Of a DNA stretch of 64,000 nt, positions 9,957 through 18,059 are shown one piece after another. The DNA comes from Longimicrobiales bacterium (GTDB lineage Bacteria > Gemmatimonadota > Gemmatimonadetes > Longimicrobiales > Gaopeijiaceae): NCBI GenBank assembly GCA_028823235.1, contig JAPKBW010000003.1, positions 1 to 64,000 of the forward strand, written 5' to 3'. The notes below the pieces were generated by a model. That model searched no databases. It saw only the letters and a list, made by a program, of their open reading frames with translations, and was not told where the DNA came from. The stretch's first letter is position 1. The number at the start of each line of letters is the position of its first letter. The position numbers and the translations under genes were made by a program.

Positions 9957-10247
9957 TCAGGACGGAATCGACCGCTCCACCTGCTCGGCAAGCGCGTCAA
10001 CCTGACGTGCGAGGTCGGCTCGCAGCTTTTCGAGGTCATCCCTCGCCTGGAAGCATTCGTCCGCAATAGACAACGCCGCCAGGATCGCCGCCTTGTGCCC
10101 CTCGATCAGGCCCGCCGCCATTCGAATCTCGTGAATCCGGTCATCGACCATCGTGGCACACCTTCGGGTGTACTCTGGCTCGGCGCTCGCACGAATGGTG
10201 TGTTCTTCCCCGGCGATACGCACGGTGACCGACGTCTTCGGGCTCAT
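9957..10247 (-). CDS. zapA: Cell division protein ZapA
   Basis: Small cytoplasmic protein that bundles FtsZ filaments. The 96 residues begin with a beta hairpin (SVTVRIAGEEHTIRA) and the YTRRCATMVDDRI helix characteristic of ZapA, followed by a C-terminal coiled coil. Its start overlaps the stop of the upstream coiled-coil gene by four bases, so the two are probably made together. Confidence 0.9.
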   Translation of the reverse strand: MSPKTSVTVRIAGEEHTIRASAEPEYTRRCATMVDDRIHEIRMAAGLIEGHKAAILAALSIADECFQARDDLEKLRADLARQVDALAEQVERSIPS

Positions 10248-10555
10248 CCTTGGTTCTCCAGGAACTTGATACGCGCGATCATTCGATCGACGCCGGCCCG
10301 GGCCGCCTCGAGGCGACCCCTCAGCTCGACGTTCTCGGTTTCGAGGCCCTTCAGACGGTTCATGAGTTCACCCGCCTCAGCCTCGTTACCGGTAAACCTG
10401 CGCACCAGCTCCGCCAGTTCCACGGTCTTGGCTTCGGCCGCCTTGGTGCGCTGCCGAGCCTCAGAGAGCTTGTCGAAGAGCTGACCCACGGCCCCTTCGA
10501 GTCTCTTGAACGCGGCCTTGTCGGCGGCCACTCCGTTATCCTCGGGCTCTGACAC
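10244..10555 (-). CDS. ZapB-like coiled-coil protein
   Basis: A 103-residue soluble, almost entirely helical protein. It has heptad-like leucines in LEGAVGQLFDKLSEARQR and in LKGLETENVELRGRLEAA. Position and composition fit a ZapB-type partner of ZapA at the division site, but sequence alone cannot prove it. It overlaps the pheT 3' end by about 20 bases and the zapA start by four. The placement of zapB/zapA directly after pheT recurs in several phyla as far as I recall. Confidence 0.8.
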   Translation of the reverse strand: MSEPEDNGVAADKAAFKRLEGAVGQLFDKLSEARQRTKAAEAKTVELAELVRRFTGNEAEAGELMNRLKGLETENVELRGRLEAARAGVDRMIARIKFLENQG

Positions 10556-12974
10556 CGAGATCCTCCTCGAGGCGTTTGAGAACGGCCTTCACGCTCTTGT
10601 CGACGTCCTTGTCCTTCAGGGTTCGTTTTGGAGAGCGGAAGCGCAAGCGGAATGCTACGGAGCGGACACCGGCCTGCACGCCCTCCCCGGTGTAAACGTC
10701 GAACAGATCTACTGCCTCGAGATCCTTGCCCCCGACCTCTTTGATCCGTGCGGTGACATCGCCTGCAGCCAGAGTCTGCGGCACCAGCAGCGCGAGATCG
10801 CGCTCAGAAGCCGGGAACTGGGGCAGAGGCACGTCCGTGGGAGCGTTCGCCGGAGCGGGCTCCGCGGGAAGCACGATTTCGAGCCCCCACACTTCGCCGG
10901 CCCAAACGGGAAGATCCACGGCACCTGCCAGAACCCTTCCGCCATGCCCGACCACCTGACCTCCCCCTGTGCGCACCACCAACGTCTGTGCTCCGTCGAG
11001 CTGCGGTGGAGCCACCATTGCCGTGGGGCCCGGTGCTTGAAGGGTCGAGGCGGGGGCGACCTCAGGCCCCTCCTGGTAGGCGATCGCTGCCGTGTCCTCG
11101 ACCAGCACCTTGAGGTCCCAGATCGCGAGCGGTTCGTCTTCTCGTGACCAGTGGGACGGTTCCCGGAGTCCGGTCAGCACCGCAGCGATGTGAGTCGCTT
11201 CCCCAGGTGGGTTCCCCTTCCCGGCGCTGCGAAATGTCGTCCCGATCTCGAAGAGCCGAACGTCCCGATTCCCGTGCGCAAGGTTGTATTCGAGGCGTCG
11301 CAGCAGCGCGGGAAGCATTCTGGAGCGCATGAAGGGCTCCGTGGTGGCCAAGGGGTTCGCAACCTCGACATCACCCTCTCCCGGCGGTGCAAACGCGGGC
11401 GTGTGCGCCTCGAAGAGGCCGGCCGCCGCGAGCGAAGCGCGAAGCTGGTCTTCCAGGAGAAACAAGGGATGGTCGGGGACGTTCCCTGGCCTCTGTGGAC
11501 CGAGTGTCTCCGGAAAGCGATCGAACCCGTGCGTTCGGGCAACCTCTTCGATGAGGTCGACCTCCCTGGTCACGTCGTAGCTACGGAATCCGGGCACGCG
11601 CACGTGCAGAACGCCATCGAGTTCTCCTTCGACCACGAATCCCAGCGGCTCGATGAGTTCGCGCACATACGCACTCTCGAACGGAATACCAAGCAGGTGC
11701 TGGATCCGAGAGAGCCGCAGGTCGACGAGTTGGGTCTCAAAGGGGCTCGGACAACAATCGAGAATCGGCCCGTCCACTTCCCCACCAGCCGTCGCGAGCA
11801 CGACTGCGATACAACGCTCCATCGCCTTCCGCATCCCGTCCGGATCGACGCCACGCTCGTATCGATACGAAGCATCCGTCGACATGACGAGCGCCTTTCG
11901 CGTTTTCCGGATGGATTTGGGGTCGAAGAGCGCACATTCGAGCAGCAAATCGGTGGTTTCATCCTCCACTTCGGAGTTCTGTCCGCCCATCACGCCTCCG
12001 ATTGCGACCGGCTGCTCAGCATCGCAGATCAGCAGCATATCGGACGTGAGCGTCCGCGACTCACCGTCGAGAGTGGTGAGTGCCGCCTCCGAGGCGGAAG
12101 CCCGGCGCACGTTGATGGCAGATCCACCCAGGCGATTCATGTCGAATGCGTGCATCGGCTGCCCGAGTTCGAGCAGGACGTAGTTCGTGGCGTCGACCAC
12201 ATTGTTGATCGGACGGGCACCCGCGCCCCGCAGACGCTCCTGTAACCACGCCGGCGACGAACCGATCTTCACCCCGCGAATAACAGCACCGAGATACCGA
12301 GAGCAAAGGTCCGGGTCCTCGATTCGGATCGTGACGCCCGACCCTGTGACCTCGGCTGGATCACTCAAGTAGGCGAATTCGGATTCGTCCGCACCAGGCA
12401 CGTCCACGAGTCGAACCTCGCCCGCCCCCTCAGAGGCCAACTCACGGGCGATCCCGGCATGTGAAAGGAGATCGCCCCGGTTCGATGTGATCTCGACGTC
12501 GAGTGTCGCATCATCCAGGCCGAGGGCCGGCACGAATGCCTCACCCGGAGTGAAGGATCCACTCAATTCTAGAATCCCATCATGCTCCACCCCGAGACCT
12601 AACTCCTTGGCAGAGCATAGCATACCTTGAGACAGCTCACCTCGAATCTTCGCTTTCTTGATCTTGAAGTCGCCGGGGAGCAGCGAGCCAATGGGAGCGA
12701 ACGGATAGTATGTGTCTGCGGTCACATTGGGGGCTCCACAGACGACCTGAACGATGCCGTCGCCGCCATCGACCTCACAAACCTTGAGTCGATCCGCGTT
12801 GGGGTGCTGCTCAGCCTTGAGCACCTTCCCTATCACAATGTCCCCTAATCCATCTCCGGGGCTCGAGATCTCCTCGACCGGTGCGCCTCGGAGTGCCAGA
12901 TGGACTGAGAGCTCCTCCGGTGTTCCGGCGAGCCCGGGAACCATGTCCTTCAGCCATCGTGTGGACACGTTCAA
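10536..12974 (-). CDS. pheT: Phenylalanine--tRNA ligase beta subunit
   Basis: Large subunit of the (alpha-beta)2 enzyme. It binds tRNA-Phe and edits mischarged Tyr-tRNA. At 812 residues it is full length. Visible parts are the N-terminal tRNA-binding EMAP/OB domain (residues about 40-150), the B3/B4 editing region with GQPMHAFDMNRL, the B5 domain, a catalytic-like core, and the ferredoxin-fold anticodon-binding domain at the C-terminus (FPASERDLALLVP). It follows pheS with a four-base ATGA overlap. Confidence 0.97.
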   Translation of the reverse strand: MNVSTRWLKDMVPGLAGTPEELSVHLALRGAPVEEISSPGDGLGDIVIGKVLKAEQHPNADRLKVCEVDGGDGIVQVVCGAPNVTADTYYPFAPIGSLLPGDFKIKKAKIRGELSQGMLCSAKELGLGVEHDGILELSGSFTPGEAFVPALGLDDATLDVEITSNRGDLLSHAGIARELASEGAGEVRLVDVPGADESEFAYLSDPAEVTGSGVTIRIEDPDLCSRYLGAVIRGVKIGSSPAWLQERLRGAGARPINNVVDATNYVLLELGQPMHAFDMNRLGGSAINVRRASASEAALTTLDGESRTLTSDMLLICDAEQPVAIGGVMGGQNSEVEDETTDLLLECALFDPKSIRKTRKALVMSTDASYRYERGVDPDGMRKAMERCIAVVLATAGGEVDGPILDCCPSPFETQLVDLRLSRIQHLLGIPFESAYVRELIEPLGFVVEGELDGVLHVRVPGFRSYDVTREVDLIEEVARTHGFDRFPETLGPQRPGNVPDHPLFLLEDQLRASLAAAGLFEAHTPAFAPPGEGDVEVANPLATTEPFMRSRMLPALLRRLEYNLAHGNRDVRLFEIGTTFRSAGKGNPPGEATHIAAVLTGLREPSHWSREDEPLAIWDLKVLVEDTAAIAYQEGPEVAPASTLQAPGPTAMVAPPQLDGAQTLVVRTGGGQVVGHGGRVLAGAVDLPVWAGEVWGLEIVLPAEPAPANAPTDVPLPQFPASERDLALLVPQTLAAGDVTARIKEVGGKDLEAVDLFDVYTGEGVQAGVRSVAFRLRFRSPKRTLKDKDVDKSVKAVLKRLEEDLGVRARG

Positions 12975-13990
12975 GAGAACTGCTCCAGGAATCGCACATC
13001 GTTCTCGAAGAAGGTCCTCAGGTCACTCACTCCATGCTTCAACAGGGCGATTCGTGCCGGCCCCATGCCAAACGCCCATCCCGTGTATCGCTCTGGATCA
13101 TAGCCAGCGTTCGCGAGCACATTGGGATCGACCATCCCTGCGCCCATGATCTCCAGCCAGTCGGTCTCTTCCCTGGTGCCGTCAGGCCGAGTAATGACGC
13201 GTTTCACGTCCACCTCAGCGCTCGGCTCGGTAAACGGGAAAAACGACGGACGGAAACGGACCTGAGTGTCCGGACCCCAGTAACGACGAGCGAATTCAGC
13301 CAGGGTAGCCTTGAAGTCGACGAAAGTGACTCCCTCGTCCACTACGAGTCCTTCGATCTGCATGAAGGCGGGCGTATGCGTCGCGTCGTAAGTATCGCGT
13401 CGATAGACCCAACCTGGCGCAAGAATGCGAATCGGCGGCTCGAATTTCTCCATGGTCCGCATCTGGACCGGAGACGTGTGGCTGCGTAGCAGCACCGAGT
13501 CGACCAGATACAGGGTATCCTGCTCATCTGCCGCGGGGTGGTCGAGTGGGGTATTGAGCGCCTCGAAGTTATACCATTCGGTGTCTGCCTCCGGCCCCCG
13601 AGCTCGACTGAAGCCCAAATCGCGGAAAATGTGCCAAATTTCGTCCACCGCCTGGGTAATCGGGTGTAGCCCACCTTTCCACTTCGCACGCCCAGGCAGT
13701 GAAAGATCGAGACTGCCAGTGACCGCTGGGCCGGCGAGATCCGATGCCCGGGTGTCCAGTGCGGTGGTAACCGCCCCTTTCACTTGATTTGCCTTCTGGC
13801 CGACCCGTGGGCGATCCTCGGCCGACATATGGCCGACTCCCCTCAGGATTCCAGAGATTCGGCCCTCACTGCGCCCCAGATAGGTCACACGGGCGGCTTC
13901 AAGAGCTTCCGTGTCCGCCGCCGACGCGATCGCGTCGAGCGCCTCACGTTCGAGGGCCACAAGAGCCTCGATCGGATTTGAATCACTCAT
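12971..13990 (-). CDS. pheS: Phenylalanine--tRNA ligase alpha subunit
   Basis: Catalytic subunit that activates phenylalanine. The 339 residues start with a coiled coil. The class II core shows motif 2 around PIRILAPGWVYRRDTYDATH, FMQIEGLVVDEGV, and motif 3 at AFGMGPARIALLKHGVSDLR. It sits 78 bases after the thioesterase gene. No Phe-rich leader ORF like E. coli pheM is visible in that gap, so any attenuation of pheST must work differently or be absent. Confidence 0.97.
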   Translation of the reverse strand: MSDSNPIEALVALEREALDAIASAADTEALEAARVTYLGRSEGRISGILRGVGHMSAEDRPRVGQKANQVKGAVTTALDTRASDLAGPAVTGSLDLSLPGRAKWKGGLHPITQAVDEIWHIFRDLGFSRARGPEADTEWYNFEALNTPLDHPAADEQDTLYLVDSVLLRSHTSPVQMRTMEKFEPPIRILAPGWVYRRDTYDATHTPAFMQIEGLVVDEGVTFVDFKATLAEFARRYWGPDTQVRFRPSFFPFTEPSAEVDVKRVITRPDGTREETDWLEIMGAGMVDPNVLANAGYDPERYTGWAFGMGPARIALLKHGVSDLRTFFENDVRFLEQFS

Positions 13991-14068
13991 TCAGGTGAAT
14001 GGTCGTAAGTCGTTGGGGCCGGCCACCGGAGCCGAAGAGCGAAAACTACAACGCCGAACCGCTGTGGA

Positions 14069-14503
14069 CTACTGACGGTACGCGGGAATACCGGCTAACG
14101 CGACCTTGCTTCGGACGAAGACGCCACTGCCTCGGCCCACTTCCCGGTCTTCGGCATCATAGGCTATCGCCTCCGCGATGATCTGGGAGCGATTTTGGGT
14201 TACCACACACCCCACGGACCTCAAACGGCCCTCGGACACCGGGCGTGTCAGGTACGTGGTAAAGGATGTCGTCAGCACGAATACGTCCTCCACGATCGAT
14301 GAAGCCGCGAAAAAAGCCGCATCGTCGAGCATTTTGAAGGTGACGGAACCGTGGATGGCTCCCGCGGGATGGAAATATTTCGGATGGACCTCAATCTGGA
14401 TCGTGGCTGCTTCGTGTTCGACTCCGATAGTCGGTCGGTAGAACTCGTTGATGGGAGCCTGAAGGTACATATGCTCGAGGGCCCGGAAGTGGTCCCGGTT
14501 CAT
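14069..14503 (-). CDS. PaaI-type hotdog thioesterase
   Basis: A 144-residue single hotdog-fold protein, probably an acyl-CoA thioesterase acting in the cytoplasm. The fold's central helix is seen in HPAGAIHGSVTFKMLDDAAFFAAS. Strands after it include VLTTSFTTYLTRPVSEGRLRS. The HPAGAIHG segment aligns with the usual HGG/HGA active-site turn of PaaI proteins. It is inserted between rplT and pheS, where E. coli carries the pheM leader. Its ribosome-binding site lies inside a hairpin (see 14509-14531). The substrate is unknown. Confidence 0.82.
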   Translation of the reverse strand: MNRDHFRALEHMYLQAPINEFYRPTIGVEHEAATIQIEVHPKYFHPAGAIHGSVTFKMLDDAAFFAASSIVEDVFVLTTSFTTYLTRPVSEGRLRSVGCVVTQNRSQIIAEAIAYDAEDREVGRGSGVFVRSKVALAGIPAYRQ

Positions 14504-14508
14504 GAGTT

Positions 14509-14531
14509 CCTTTCGCGAGCTACGCGAAAGG
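14509..14531 (-). promoter_or_regulatory. Hairpin covering the thioesterase ribosome-binding site
   Basis: On the minus strand, a perfect nine-base stem (CCTTTCGCG paired with CGCGAAAGG) with a five-base loop lies immediately before the thioesterase ATG. The 3' arm contains the AAAGGA ribosome-binding sequence, so the folded hairpin would hide it. It could couple translation to upstream events or to temperature. This is inference from base pairing only. Confidence 0.5.
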
Positions 14532-14557
14532 GCCCCGCAGCATCAGCTACGGAGCCC
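14530..14557 (-). terminator. Probable terminator or attenuating hairpin after rplT
   Basis: Twelve-base stem (two G-U pairs) with a four-base loop, followed on the minus strand by only TTT before CGCG. It is strong as a hairpin but poor in its U-tract, so it may be a partial terminator between the ribosomal-protein block and the thioesterase-pheST block. Its last base is shared with the adjacent hairpin. Confidence 0.5.
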
Positions 14558-14597
14558 TTAAACGTCCGGTGCACCGATCGAGACCGACCGATCAGGC

Positions 14598-14966
14598 TCA
14601 GCCAGCCTTGGACGCCAATCCTGCGCGTGCTTGCTCAACGACGGCACCGAAGGCATCGGGGTTACGGACCGCGAGATCCGCCAGAGCCTTTCGATCCAGC
14701 TCAATCCCGGCGTGCTTCAGGCCGTTGATGAAGACCGAGTATGACATGTCGTGTTCACGGGTCGCGGCGTTGATACGGGCGATCCAGAGCCTGCGGAAGT
14801 TCCGCTTCTTGTTCTTGCGGTCCCGATACGCGTGCTCCCAGCCCTTCTCAACTGCGTCCTTCGCTGTCCGGTAGAGATTCTTCCGGCCGCCAAAATAACC
14901 CTTGGCAACCTTGAAGATCTTCTTCTTTCGATTATTCCGCGGGACGGCAGAGGTGGTTCTTGGCAT
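14598..14966 (-). CDS. rplT: 50S ribosomal protein L20
   Basis: Primary rRNA-binding protein of the large subunit, and in many bacteria a translational repressor of its own operon. The 122 residues show the family's basic N-terminus, the [20 protein letters not shown] stretch and the C-terminal globular part NRKALADLA. It lies 12 bases after rpmI, in the classic infC-rpmI-rplT order. Confidence 0.98.
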   Translation of the reverse strand: MPRTTSAVPRNNRKKKIFKVAKGYFGGRKNLYRTAKDAVEKGWEHAYRDRKNKKRNFRRLWIARINAATREHDMSYSVFINGLKHAGIELDRKALADLAVRNPDAFGAVVEQARAGLASKAG

Positions 14967-14978
14967 GGTACTGCCTCC

Positions 14979-15176
14979 TTAGGCGTAGGGGAGAAGTTTG
15001 TTCAGCTTCTTCGCATCAGCCTTAGACACGAGATCGGCCTTCCGAAGACGACGCTTACGCTTCGTAGTCATCTTCGTGAGGATGTGGCTCTTATAGGCCC
15101 TCATCCGCTTCAACTTTCCGGTTCCGGTCTTCTTGATCCGCTTCGCCGCACCACGGTGCGTCTTCATCTTCGGCAT
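14979..15176 (-). CDS. rpmI: 50S ribosomal protein L35
   Basis: Small, very basic large-subunit protein of 65 residues. It begins with the standard [20 protein letters not shown] pattern and ends in [14 protein letters not shown]. It is located between infC and rplT in the conserved operon order, 42 bases after infC. Confidence 0.98.
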   Translation of the reverse strand: MPKMKTHRGAAKRIKKTGTGKLKRMRAYKSHILTKMTTKRKRRLRKADLVSKADAKKLNKLLPYA

Positions 15177-15218
15177 TGTATCTGATACTCCGTTCTCCCC
15201 ACTGAGTCGGGGCGTTCG

Positions 15219-15731
15219 TCAGGCTTTTAGCGGAGCGAGGACCATCGACATGATCCTCCCCTCCATGTTCGGGTTTGATTCCACTTTTGCGATGTCCTGC
15301 AGTTCTTCCATCACTCTGGACAGAACCTCGAGACCGATCTCGGGATGTGTCACCTGACGACCCCGAAACATCATCGTCAGCTTTACCTTGTTACCCTCTT
15401 CGAGGAATCGCTTCGCATGACCGACCTTGAACTTGTAGTCGTGGTCTTCGATTCCAGGGCGGAACTTCACTTCCTTGACTCTGATCGTGTGTTGTTTCTT
15501 CCGCGCCTCACGACGAGCTCGATCCGCTTCATACCTCACCTTCCCGTAGTCCATCATCTTGACCACGGGGGGTCGAGCCTCTTCCGCTACTTCTACCAGA
15601 TCCATTCCTCGCACGGTAGCCCGTTCCCGGGCCTCGTCGATCGAGACGATACCGATCTGTTCACCATCGTCCTGGATGAGCCGTACTGGGCTGATCCGAA
15701 TCTGGTCGTTGACGCGAGTACGCTTGTCGAT
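15219..15731 (-). CDS. infC: Translation initiation factor IF-3, starting at ATC
   Basis: Binds the 30S subunit, prevents premature 50S joining and proofreads start codons. The usual ATG/GTG rule would start it at a GTG at 15614 and lose about 40 residues of the conserved N-terminal domain. In-frame translation upstream gives RTRVNDQIRISPVRLI, the typical IF-3 opening. Reading back from this, an in-frame TAG lies only two codons before an ATC codon at 15731. That ATC is preceded by GGAGGT eight bases upstream, so ATC is the only credible start, and it gives 170 residues, the normal length. Non-canonical infC starts are known elsewhere and allow IF-3 to repress its own translation. Confidence 0.95.
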   Translation of the reverse strand: MDKRTRVNDQIRISPVRLIQDDGEQIGIVSIDEARERATVRGMDLVEVAEEARPPVVKMMDYGKVRYEADRARREARKKQHTIRVKEVKFRPGIEDHDYKFKVGHAKRFLEEGNKVKLTMMFRGRQVTHPEIGLEVLSRVMEELQDIAKVESNPNMEGRIMSMVLAPLKA

Positions 15732-16010
15732 TTTTCGCTACCTCCGATGGAGTGTATGGCGAGCACCTTCCGGCACTCATCAATAAAAAAGCCCGAGACA
15801 AGTCTCGGGCCGCAACCGGGATAGACGGACGGAGTCATGCTCCGGGCGTCGACCCCTGCGACCCTCATGTCGGCCCCTGAGGAGCCCTGAAGGTGGAGCC
15901 GCCGGTCACTGCGACTCACTTCCTGATTTTCGCCCACCCGAGGGTGGTCTAAAAAGATGCTCCGAGAGGCGGCCCGGGTCAACGCCCAGACCATCTCTCG
16001 AACATTCTCT
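15732..16010 (-). promoter_or_regulatory. Long infC leader region
   Basis: 279 bases between thrS and infC without a recognisable protein. It contains a short hairpin (CCACC/GGTGG near 15935-15950), runs of GGGG and CCC that could pair in more than one way, an intrinsic terminator 54 bases before the infC start, and the infC ribosome-binding site GGAGGT. Such a layout is typical of attenuated ribosomal-protein leaders. No strong promoter could be assigned by eye. Confidence 0.5.
15785..15810 (-). terminator. Intrinsic terminator in the infC leader
   Basis: On the minus strand, a perfect nine-base stem (GCCCGAGAC with GTCTCGGGC) is followed directly by TTTTTT. It lies about 200 bases after the thrS stop and 54 bases before the infC ATC. 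It either ends thrS transcripts or acts as an attenuator for infC-rpmI-rplT. Confidence 0.85.
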
Positions 16011-17933
16011 TCAACCGAGCGCCTTCGTCCCGATCTCATCCGTGATAAGCGCAATGAAGTCCTCACGACTCATGACTTCCTGCTTCTTGCCCGCACCCCG
16101 TTTCCGCACCGCGACGGTGCCGTCTGCGGCTTCGCGCTCTCCGACGACCGCCATGTAGGGGATTTTCAGTGTTTCGGCCTCGCGAATCCGATATCCGAGA
16201 GTCTCGCGAGATTCGACTGTAACCCGGGCGCCAGCTGCGACGAGCGCGGCCCGTAGCTCCTGCGCACTGGCGTCCCACTGCTCACCTACTGGCATCACGC
16301 GAACCTGCTCAGGTGCAAGCCATGTTGGGAATGCGCCGCCATAGTGCTCGATTAGCCCGCCAACGAACCGCTCCATGGACCCGAGCAGCGTTCGATGTAT
16401 GACCACGGCGTTGTGACGCTCGTTGTCCGACCCAACGTACTGGAGCCCGAAACGCTCGGGCATAAGGAAGTCGAGCTGGAACGTGCCACCCTGCCACTCC
16501 CGCCCGATCGCGTCGACCACATTTACGTCGATCTTGGGTCCATAGAACGCTCCGCCACCCTCTTCCTCGACGTAGTCCATGCCGCGCCGCTCGAGCACAT
16601 CCCGGAGTGTCTCCGTCGCCGCGTCGTATACCACAGGGTCTCCGATCGCCTTCTCGGGCCTGGTACCCAACGACACGTTGTACTCGTAGCCGAAGATCTT
16701 CAGCAGGTAGTCTGCCAAGTCCAGAAGCTTGTCATACTCGACTCCGATCTGATCCGGACGCACGAAAATATGCGCGTCGTCCTGGGTGAAGCACCGGACA
16801 CGAAGCATTCCGTGGAGCGCGCCCGAGCGCTCGTAGCGATAGCAGGTCCCGAGTTCCGCGAAACGGAGCGGGAGATCACGATACGAACGGGTCTGTGTCT
16901 TATAGATCATGAAGTGATGAGGACAGTTCATGGGCTTCATGCGGAAGCGCGTGCCCTCATCCTCCATGACCGGGAACATGTTGTCTTCGAACACCTCAAG
17001 GTGGCCCGAAATCTTGTAAAGCTCTTCACTCGCGATCTGCGGAGAGTACACCAAATCATACCCATGGCTCAGGAGCGTATCCTTCAGGAACTCCTCGACC
17101 GTGTGGCGGATGATGGCGCCCCGCGGGTGCCAAAGAATGAAGCCCTGCCCGATCTCTTCCTGGATTGAGTAGAGGTCAAGCTCCTTTCCCAGCACGCGAT
17201 GGTCGCGTTTCTTGGCTTCCTCAAGACGATTCAGATGCTCTTCGAGCGCCCCCTTCTTGTGGAAGGCAGTCCCGTAGATGCGCTGCAGCATCTGCCGCTT
17301 CTCGTCGCCTCTCCAGTACGCGCCCGCGCCTGAGAGCAGCTTGAAGTGCTTCAGCTTCCCGGTACTCGGCACATGCGGCCCTTTACACAGGTCCAGGAAA
17401 GGGCCGTTTTCATACACCGTGATGACTTCGTCGTCATCGAACTCTTCGAGTCGCTCCAGCTTCAGCGGATCATCACTGAACAGTTCGCGCGCCTCGGCCT
17501 TGTCGACCTGTCGTCGCTCAAACGGCTGATCCGCCTTGATGACCTCGCCCATCTGCTTCTCGAAGGCGGCCAGATCCTCCGGGGTAAACGGTTCATCCAC
17601 CTCGAAGTCGTAATAAAAACCTTCGTCGATCGCCGGCCCGAAGCCGATCCCTGCGCCCGGTCGCAGTTCGCGCACCGCCGTCGCGAGGATATGGGCGGCC
17701 GAGTGACGGAGCACCTCGAGAGTTGCCGGATCCCTTTCGGTCAGAATCGAAATGGTCGCATCGCCCTCGATGGGCTCCATGAGGCCGATCGTCTCGCCGT
17801 TCACGACCGCCGCGACGGCAGCCTTTGCGAGGCCCGGTCCAATGGATGCAGCGACATCACCACCGGTCGAGCCATGAGGGAGCTCGAGGACGTCGCCGTT
17901 GGGGAGTGTGATGCGGATGTGTTCGCTGGACAT
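16011..17933 (-). CDS. thrS: Threonine--tRNA ligase
   Basis: Charges tRNA-Thr and clears Ser-tRNA-Thr. The 640 residues carry the N-terminal TGS domain (about 1-65). The editing domain follows, with HSAAHILATAVRE and a second-site FCxxGPHVPSTG-like segment (FLDLCKGPHVPSTG). The class II core has zinc ligands in MNCPHH, motif 2 RFAELGTCYRYERSG and motif 3. The C-terminal anticodon-binding domain starts near residue 540. The leader contains a threonine-codon attenuator with a terminator (18004-18134), so its expression probably responds to charged tRNA-Thr. Confidence 0.98.
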   Translation of the reverse strand: MSSEHIRITLPNGDVLELPHGSTGGDVAASIGPGLAKAAVAAVVNGETIGLMEPIEGDATISILTERDPATLEVLRHSAAHILATAVRELRPGAGIGFGPAIDEGFYYDFEVDEPFTPEDLAAFEKQMGEVIKADQPFERRQVDKAEARELFSDDPLKLERLEEFDDDEVITVYENGPFLDLCKGPHVPSTGKLKHFKLLSGAGAYWRGDEKRQMLQRIYGTAFHKKGALEEHLNRLEEAKKRDHRVLGKELDLYSIQEEIGQGFILWHPRGAIIRHTVEEFLKDTLLSHGYDLVYSPQIASEELYKISGHLEVFEDNMFPVMEDEGTRFRMKPMNCPHHFMIYKTQTRSYRDLPLRFAELGTCYRYERSGALHGMLRVRCFTQDDAHIFVRPDQIGVEYDKLLDLADYLLKIFGYEYNVSLGTRPEKAIGDPVVYDAATETLRDVLERRGMDYVEEEGGGAFYGPKIDVNVVDAIGREWQGGTFQLDFLMPERFGLQYVGSDNERHNAVVIHRTLLGSMERFVGGLIEHYGGAFPTWLAPEQVRVMPVGEQWDASAQELRAALVAAGARVTVESRETLGYRIREAETLKIPYMAVVGEREAADGTVAVRKRGAGKKQEVMSREDFIALITDEIGTKALG

Positions 17934-18002
17934 GGTTCTGGTCTGGTTAAAAGTCCGTGAGTCGTTTCACTGTAGACGTTCCGTCCACGTGCCCACTGGC
18001 AT

Positions 18003-18036
18003 AAAAAAACGCGGCGCCCGTGGTTCGGGGGCCGCG
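18003..18036 (-). terminator. Attenuator terminator upstream of thrS
   Basis: On the minus strand, a GC-rich stem (CGCGGC at 18010-18015 with GCCGCG at 18031-18036, then one mismatch and three more pairs) is followed by seven T residues. It lies 24 bases after the stop of the Thr-rich leader peptide and 70 bases before the thrS ATG. Its 5' arm overlaps sequence (18020-18032) that could instead pair with the G-rich segment inside the leader ORF, as expected for a transcription attenuator. Confidence 0.9.
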
Positions 18037-18059
18037 CCTCAGTCCGGTTTCAGCTCAAG

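Noticed and set aside
13991-14068. Phe-rich leader peptide like pheM upstream of pheS
   Set aside because: No short ORF with Phe codons and no terminator hairpin are present in this 78-base gap.
15932-15952. T-box leader for the thrS-infC region
   Set aside because: A GGGTGG string occurs near this hairpin, but the T-box consensus with ACCGCG and the specifier stem are absent, and it lies after thrS.
15593-16066. 157-residue minus-strand frame across the infC leader
   Set aside because: It overlaps both thrS and infC in another frame and looks like a shadow of the leader; its sequence has no protein character.
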